A stretch of DNA of 64,000 bases from Leptasterias polaris. Taxonomy: Eukaryota; Echinodermata; Asteroidea; Forcipulatida; Asteriidae. The notes beneath the pieces were generated by a model. It was given only the letters and a program-made list of their open reading frames with translations, was not told the DNA's origin and did no database searches. The position numbers and the translations under genes were made by a program. The stretch spans positions 124,001-188,000 of the forward strand of contig JAZGTN010000176.1 in assembly GCA_037783415.1 (NCBI GenBank), in the 5' to 3' direction. Positions 57,901 through 64,000 of this stretch are shown piece by piece (within the stretch, counting starts at the first letter, position 1; every line of letters begins with the position of its first letter).

Positions 57901-58054
57901 TCCAGGAAAGATCCATTAAAGAAAGAGGCTAAAATGAAACATCCTTTTTGTCTGGCAAGTCACACCTGTTATCTCCATGTAATTTCTTTTCCAAATAGCG
58001 GACTTAAATGGATCATGCACAAACCAGTAGGGCTGCTGACTGCCCCACCCTTAC

Positions 58055-58260
58055 GTAAAATCAAGCTTGTTGCAAGCTTGCATGTTTTCTTGGCAAGCTC
58101 GCAATCTTTTTAGCAAGCTTGCATGTTTTTTGACAAGCTTGCAAACTTTTTTTGCAAGCTTGCAAGCTTGCATGGTTTCTTGGCAAGCTTGCAATTTTTA
58201 ACCTGGAGCTAATTGCACATGAACTTGCAAGCTTGCGGCAAGCTTGCAGTACGCTTGTGC
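58055..58260. repeat. Cluster of GCAAGCTTGC palindromes
   Basis: About ten copies of the palindrome GCAAGCTTGC or GCAAGCTTG occur in 200 bases, separated by CATGTTTTCTTG-type spacers. Non-coding. Confidence 0.8.
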
Positions 58261-58290
58261 ATGAATTTGTAAGATTGCGCTCGAACTTGC

Positions 58291-58620
58291 ATGGCCGAGT
58301 GGTTTAGATCATCGGTTTAGATCATCGGATTCAAGTTCTGGTGGTTTAGTCATCAGGGTGTGGGTTCGAGTCCCGGTCGTGACGCTTGTGTCCTTGAGCA
58401 AGACACTTCGCTATAATTGCTTCTCTTCACCCAGGGTACCTGCGAGGGTAGAGGTTGGTGTTTGGAAAAGCCTTCTGAGCACCACGGCAGCTCGGGCTGT
58501 ATTCTCCCCAGGGAGCTGAGAAAGCTTGATTAAAGGAATGTTATTGGACCAATGACCAGGACACTAATGTAAAGGGCATTGAGACGCTATTGTAAAATGC
58601 GCTATATAAGAACTGGTTAT
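58291..58620 (+). mobile_element. tRNA-derived SINE with V-SINE-like body
   Basis: The 5' end has an A-box-like TGGCCGAGTGG (Leu/Ser-tRNA type) and a B-box GGTTCGAGTCC at 58373-58383, with a short internal duplication (GGTTTAGATCATC twice). The body reads GTGTCCTTGAGCAAGACACT, similar to the central domain of V-SINEs. The 3' end GGGCATTGAGACGCTATTG...GCGCTATATAAGAAC resembles L2/CR1 LINE tails, which such SINEs borrow for mobilisation. Confidence 0.75.
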
Positions 58621-58621
58621 T

Positions 58622-58818
58622 AGCTGTTCCGACCTACTGGCGGAACAGCTATTGTTTTCGTCGAGATTTATTAGCTGTTCCGACCTTTCAGTCGGAACAG
58701 CTTTTGTTTTCTTGCAGCTCGAAATAAACACAAACTACCGGAACAGCTCTGTGATTGTACACAATCACTATCTCTAGTTCTTTTTATTAGCTGTTCTGAA
58801 CTTTCAGTCGGAACAGCT
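58622..58818. repeat. Three AGCTGTTCCGAC...CGGAACAGCT hairpins
   Basis: The inverted repeat AGCTGTTCCG/CGGAACAGCT with an 8-10 base loop occurs at 58622-58650, 58673-58702 and (one mismatch) 58789-58818, each followed by TTTGTTTTC or ATTGTTTTC. It probably marks the end of a repeat element that continues to the right. Confidence 0.75.
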
Positions 58819-59154
58819 TTTGTTTTCGTCGAGATTTTTATTCTTTTTATTTTTATTATTATTATTATTCTTTCTTTCCCTAAAATCGTATTGACTTAAC
58901 CTGTGTCTCTTTCAAAGACCATATGTCATTCTTAGAATTTTCAGAAGTAGATAAATCATATACAATATTAAAGCTTAAGCACTGACTTAATTTTTAGATG
59001 TAATGAGATTAAAATTATTAATTAATTATTCACGTTACAGCTGTATGAATAATTAATTAGCCAATCTGGTTAACACCATATCTCTAGAAGTATACATCCG
59101 ATCTTCAAACTTTTTTCAGTTATGGGATCGTATTGTAGATGTAAAATCTGTTCT
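58819..59154. other. AT-rich repeat-associated stretch
   Basis: Starts with a T/A-rich TTTTTATTATTATTATT run. ATTAATTATTCACGT...CAGC...ATGAATAATTAATTAGCCAA near 59017-59058 is repeated in the duplicated segments to the right. No gene. Confidence 0.4.
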
Positions 59155-59841
59155 TACATTTTTCGTCACGTCATCATGACTTCATTTTATGCGTATTTTT
59201 TTAGATACGTTTAGGTGGTTCAAAACACAAACCGTGGCTACAACGCTGTGCTTATTTGATTAGGTTCAGTCACCAACAAATGATCAGTTAGCCTGGAATA
59301 TGGTTCGCGAATTGTGAAAGCTTGTCAAGAATGGGACTTTCTCAGTTCACCCAGAAGTAATGCTTAGATGTTATTGACAAACAATCTTAATTAATTATTC
59401 ACGTGACAGCGGTATGAATATTTAATTAGCCAAACTTGTTTTTGTCATATCTCAAGAAGTATACTACCGATTTTCAAACTTTTTTCAGTTATAGAGTCCT
59501 TGGGCATTGGAGATTAGCATTGGCCAACCGTGACCCATTGTTGACCTTTACTTCCAGGTCAACCGGAAGTGAGACCATATTTCAAGAACTACACAATCGA
59601 TTTTCAAACTTTTTTTAGTTATAGACTCCTTTGGCAATTGAGATTAATAATGGGTAACCGTGACCCTATGTTGACCTTTACTTCAGGGTCAACCGGAAGT
59701 GGGACCGTATCTCAAGAACTACACAACCGATTTTCAAACCTTTTCAGTTATTGACTCCTTGGGCATTGGAGATTATCCTTGGGTAACCGTGACCCCATGT
59801 TGACCTTTACTTCCGGGTCAACCGGAAGTGAGACCATATCT
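59155..59841. repeat. Duplicated segment, left copy, with ~119-bp tandem units
   Basis: 59160-59430 is nearly identical to 61077-61390 (GGTTCAAAACACAAACCGTG, GCTACAACGCTGTGCTTATT, GGAATATGGTTCGCGAATTG). From 59430 a ~119-bp unit repeats about 3.5 times (TCAAACTTTTTTCAGTTATA, GGGCATTGGAGATTA, GTAACCGTGACCC, TGTTGACCTTTACTTC, GGGTCAACCGGAAGTG). Confidence 0.8.
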
Positions 59842-61050
59842 GCAGCACATAAACACTTGGTGTAATTTAAACTGTATGACTTTAAATCCAAATAAGTGTA
59901 AATTAATGACTGTGACCCGGTCTAGAAACCCTGCTAAACCACTGTATAAAATTGCTGAAAACACTTTGGAAAATGTTGATAATTACAAATACTTCGGTGT
60001 TATTATCTCTAGGGACTTAAGCTGGAAAACACATGTTAATAAAGTCGCATCCAAAACCACTAGACTCAACGGATTTATTGGTAGAGTAGTTAAAACTAGA
60101 GACCCTACCATTCTGACTTCACTTTATCGCTCAATTAGTAGACCCATACTTGAATACGCAGCTCCAGTCTGGTGCCCTGTTCTTTCGACTCAGCAAAAAA
60201 CGCTAGAGAAGGTTCAGAGGCGATTCACCCGTTTTTGTTTGGGTCTGCCGAGAAGGGCTTTAATTAATTCTGTCAATGAAATCGAGTATTCAGACAGGTG
60301 TGTCAAGCTGGGTCTGCCTCTTTTAATCAATAGGGTTCATTTCCTTTCAATAACGTTTGTTATTAAATGTTTATATAACAAATTTGACATTGACACTGAC
60401 ACTCTAATTCCCATTAATTGTAGACATATCGAATCTATTAAATTTTGCCATCAACTGGCTCGATCCAATGCTGCCCATCATTCTCTTTTTCACAGATTCC
60501 CAAGATTATGGGATGAACTACCGGCCTGCATTAATGATACAATTATCCATAGTTTATCCTCCTTTACAAATTCACTCAGAAATAATTTATTAGTCCCTGG
60601 CCAGGAAGTCCCCTTGACCAAAACTGTTTAACATTATTCCATGCCCATACAAATACCTTGCTGAATGTTTTTATTCTCAATATTCATAGTGCTTTTTACA
60701 TTGTAAATTACCAGAATCTCTCTTTTACCAAGTTTGTATTTTAAAATGCCCATATGTGCTTTTATAGTTTTAATTACATGTAGTTCTCATATTTTTATAC
60801 TGTAAGCCATGTTTTATTAATGTCATTTATGTCCAAATGTCCTTTTGTATTGTCTGTTTCTTAAATTGTGGCATCAGGAGATTAACTTGATAGTAATTTA
60901 GTTTACTTTTTTAAAAATCCATCAGGGGTGCTACTTTTTTTTCTCTCTCTCTCTCCAATGTGTATATTTGTTTTCTTTATTGTTCTCATTTCTTTTGTAC
61001 TTTGCTTTTTTTACCTGTGAAATTAATAAATGGAATGAAATGAAAATGAA
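59842..61050 (+). mobile_element. 5'-truncated LINE inserted in the 119-bp repeat
   Basis: The 59842-60631 frame has no interruption and reads the reverse transcriptase C-terminal part: LNPNKCKLMTVTRS, YKYFGVIISRDLSWKTHVNK, the thumb region with RPILEYAAPVWCPVL, and KTLEKVQRRFTRFCLG. The catalytic YxDD motif lies upstream and is missing because of 5' truncation. The tail ends AAATGGAATGAAATGAAAAT. ATCT occurs on both sides, and host repeat sequence (ACCATATCT|CAAGAACTACAC) resumes directly after, so the insertion point is clear. The intact frame suggests recent insertion. Jockey/CR1-class. Confidence 0.85.
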
Positions 61051-61770
61051 ATCTCAAGAACTACACAATCCGGTCTAACATTTTTCGTCACGTCGTCATG
61101 ACGTCATTTGTAGGCGTTTTTTCTTTTCGTGTACAAACAAATCGTTTTAGAAACGTTTAGGTGGTTCAAAACACAAACCGTGGCTACAACGCTGTGCTTA
61201 TTTGATTAGGTCCAGTCACCTACAATTGATCAGTTAGCCTGGAATATGGTTCGCGAATTGTGAAAGCCTGTCAAGAATGGGACTTATCTCGGTTCGCCGA
61301 GAAGTAATCCTTAAATATTATTGACAAACAATCTTAATTAATTATTCACGTGACAGCGGTATGAATTTATTTAATTAGCCAAACTTGTTTCTGTCATATC
61401 TCAAGAAGTTTACATCCGATTTTCAAACTTTTTTCAGTTATAGACTCATTGGGCATTGGAGATTAGCCTTGGGTTACGTGACCCTAGGTTGACCTTTACT
61501 TTCGGGTCAACCAGAAGTGGGACCGTATCTGAAGAACTACACATCCGATTTTCTAACTTTTTTCAGTTATATAATCCATGGGCATTGGAGATTAGCCTTG
61601 GGTAACCGTAACCCCATGTTGACCTTTACTTCTGGGTCAACCGGAAGTGGGACCATATCTCAAGAACTACACACCCGATTTTCAATTTCTTTTCAGTTAT
61701 AAACCTTTTGAGCATTAAATGTTAGACAAGGGTTACCATGACCGCATGTTGATCTTTATTTCTGGTTTAA
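61051..61770. repeat. Duplicated segment, right copy, with ~119-bp tandem units
   Basis: 61077-61390 matches 59160-59430; 61400-61770 has about three more ~119-bp units. The tandem arrays on both sides together form one array split by the LINE. Confidence 0.8.
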
Positions 61771-61859
61771 AAAAGCTCCTTTCGATTCAGTATCAGAATG
61801 AAGACCAGGTTTAGGTTTTTAGGCACACTTAAAGTACGTATTATACAGGATTGGCAGAG

Positions 61860-62760
61860 CTGAAAAAATAATCACAGACAGTGTTCATGTTTTGTGTAAT
61901 CAACCACATACATGAAATAACAAACCTGTGAAAATTTGAGCTCAATTGGTCATCGAGGTCACGAGAAAATAGTGAAAAGAGACCTTATGTGTTTTCTGTT
62001 TTTCAAACATCGAGTTTATTATCTCGCGCGACCCGACACTCCATTCCAGCTCTGATATTCGGGTTTTCTGCATCTGCTTAAGGTTTTTACTATGCAGCTG
62101 CTCCAAACCTTTTAATCCTGAGTAAATAAATTCTCTCTCAACATGCATTTTTTTTTACAATTTCAATGAGCCTAAACTTTTTGTGTGTGCGATTATCCTT
62201 TCCCATTATCATCGACAAAATAATCAGGGGTTTTAACTCGATCACAAAAGTGTAAGCTATAACAAAACTTAGTAAATTTTGGGGGGAAATGCATTTATGT
62301 GAATCACAGATGGGGGACCACCCAAAACAAAAACACATGAATACGAGCGAAAGAAAAATATTTAAATCAGAGGAACAACCATTTTAAATATTATTTATTG
62401 TACTATTTTTTAGGGTGTTTGTGTTTGTAACATTGGTAAAAAGTAAAAATATAATTGTCACAGATTCACACATAATTGGTATAAAGATGGTCATGAATAC
62501 TCCCTTTGAAATATTTTTGCTTTAAATGCTATAGTTTTTGAGAAATGAGTAAAACAATTAGTTTTGATCTCATGAGTCGAAAACTCGATGTTTGAAAAGA
62601 GTGAAAATACTTAAGGTTTTTCCCCACTTTTTTCTGGTGATTGCAATGACTGATTGAGCTTAAACTTTCACAGGTTTGTTGTTTCATGTATATGTTGGGA
62701 TACACCAAGTGAGGATACTGGTCTTTGACATTTACCAAAAGTATAAACTCCTTTTAATAG
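61860..62760. repeat. Diverged relatives of the TTAA-flanked MITE family
   Basis: Segments such as CAAACCTGTGAAAATTTGAGCT (61922 onward) and CTTTCACAGGTTTGTTGTTT with TGTATATGTTGGGATACACC (62665-62710) match the interior of the 23078-23447 MITE and the right part of 26180-26370. Clean terminal repeats are not preserved. No gene. Confidence 0.5.
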
Positions 62761-62887
62761 TAAATAAACAAAGCATACACACAGTGTTCTGTTGTATGAA
62801 ATAAAATGTGTAGTATTAGTATCAAATAACGTTCAGGCAACTTTTGTTCTGATGAACTTAATATTTATTATAAGTACCTGAGCCTGC

Positions 62888-62961
62888 CTTGTTGGGCTGT
62901 TATATCATGTCTTATCATGGTAACACTGAGTGAATGAGGTAAGACTGAACAGCCCAACAAG
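62888..62961. repeat. Inverted repeat, 14-bp stem
   Basis: CTTGTTGGGCTGTT at 62888-62901 and AACAGCCCAACAAG at 62948-62961 are perfectly complementary with a 46-base loop. Could be a tiny MITE or a chance hairpin. Confidence 0.6.
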
Positions 62962-62993
62962 TACATTTAGATTGTGTCAGATTATAAAGCAAA

Positions 62994-63020
62994 TGAAGGT
63001 CATGAAGGTCATGAAGGTCA
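62994..63020. repeat. 9-bp tandem repeat GAAGGTCAT
   Basis: GAAGGTCAT is repeated three times and a partial fourth unit follows. It contains AGGTCA half-sites with 3-bp spacing. Confidence 0.8.
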
Positions 63021-63275
63021 GACAAACAGAGCAGAGCCAAATATAGTGCTGCTACCACAATTCCCCAAGTGGAAATTAAATCTGCAATAGTAATTCCCTC
63101 AATAAACAATACTCAGTTTTCTAATCAAATGTTAAAACTCTTATTTGTAGTGTATAGTGCATTCACTAGTCAATTGTACAATGGTACATAAACTGTGTAA
63201 TGTTACTACTATTATTACTATTACATACTTGGGGGTCAGGTCTCTGATTAATTATAAAGTGCACAATGTATGCGC

Positions 63276-63294
63276 GAGGTGGGGGGGGGGGGGG
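63276..63294. repeat. Poly-G run
   Basis: An uninterrupted run of about 17 G in GAGGTGGGG...GTGTTAC. Could form a G-quadruplex; the length may be affected by sequencing. Confidence 0.7.
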
Positions 63295-63299
63295 GTGTT

Positions 63300-64000
63300 A
63301 CTCGTGGTGACTGTAGGATAGGACCACACTCTTGAGGGGTGACTTATTGCTGTTTGCAAGGAAATACAGGAAATATAAAAACAGATATCTCAACCATGGA
63401 GGTATTACCAACTACCCAATTTTTGCATTTAATTGTGAAAAACAACTTACATTATAATTCTTTATTTTACACTATCAAACTACAAGTCGGCCTTTAAAAT
63501 GTTTATTTTCTTTTAAAAGTAAACCTAAATGCAATACTGGTAGTTGACCTATGACCTATATTTGGTAAACTAGGAAATCCCCCAGAAGAAGAGCTATTTT
63601 TAACGCCTTCGTTCAGAGGTCTTCTTGCATCACAGATGTCTGGATGTGCTCATCCGACAGAAAATATAGTCCCAAATAATCTGATGGTTTATTACAGATA
63701 GGGTTTGATTTCATCAAGCTAAAGTGCCAGTTCAGCTATGTATTAGCATTAATATTCTAAAGTTTAAATAGCGAAACTTGTTGGTAATCTATATTTTTAA
63801 ATATCTAAATTGACTTCTAAAAGTGTGTTAGTATAAAGGCCATTGATATGCAACCCCAAACATGTTCAGATATTCATACGCCAACCACACATTATCATCA
63901 GAGGCTAGCCTGGGGGCTGGCTTGTGTCAAAGCATGAAACGTTCAAGTGCATTGGTGAAGTCTGACTGTTTCTTATTTAGTTTTTCAGGATATATCTGGT
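63300..64000. other. Non-coding end of the window
   Basis: I see no gene, exon or element boundary that I can support here. Confidence 0.35.

Noticed and set aside
62888..62961. microRNA precursor
   Set aside because: The stem is only 14 bp with a 46-base loop, too short for a typical animal precursor.

Overview
This 64 kb window looks like intergenic and intronic DNA from a repeat-rich marine invertebrate, most probably an echinoderm. I lean towards a sea star because several short TTAA-flanked repeats resemble repeats I remember from asteroid genomes; that is memory, not a search. Evidence for a eukaryote: split reading frames with GT/AG splice sites, AATAAA signals, tRNA-derived SINEs, several LINE tails, tyrosine-recombinase (DIRS-type) retrotransposons and many terminal-inverted-repeat (TIR) DNA elements. 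I see no bacterial-style operon, rRNA gene, functional tRNA or CRISPR array.

Layout. 1-3 kb: a LINE endonuclease fragment abuts a decayed DIRS-type fragment. 4.5-5.4 kb: a TIR element. 5.7-6.7 kb: two phase-compatible exons of an unrecognised host gene. 7.8-9.3 kb: a TIR element with a relative at 56.5-57.4 kb. 10.0-11.3 kb: a hAT-like element with an 8-bp target duplication. 11.4-16.0 kb: an almost complete ISL2EU/IS4EU-type transposon carrying a spliced THAP-DDE transposase and, on the other strand, a YqaJ-type nuclease gene with a SAP-like start. 16.6-35.2 kb: mostly short DNA elements (MULE-like, TTAA-flanked, PIF-like, piggyBac-like), a truncated SINE and two LINE remnants.

36.4-39.8 kb is the most unusual part. 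A 3.46 kb interval is bounded by matching inverted repeats and packed with ACCATTG-type heptamer arrays and a 93-bp minisatellite. Between the arrays, on the minus strand, lies a small two-exon gene for a predicted 73-residue secreted peptide. Immediately to the right, 39.8-43.9 kb, is a DIRS1-like retrotransposon with inverted termini, reverse transcriptase/RNase H, tyrosine recombinase and the diagnostic internal complementary region. A second, older DIRS-type element (46.9-52.8 kb) keeps a gag region, has many stops and carries a nested 581-bp DNA element in its right terminus. A DIRS 5' fragment lies at 57.4-57.9 kb.

The right part holds further candidate host exons (45.9, 54.5, 55.5-55.9 kb), a V-SINE-like SINE, hairpin clusters, and a 0.6-0.7 kb duplicated segment interrupted by a 5'-truncated LINE. 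Host genes are represented only by isolated exons; none could be named. Almost all of the recognisable coding capacity belongs to mobile elements, and most of it is broken.
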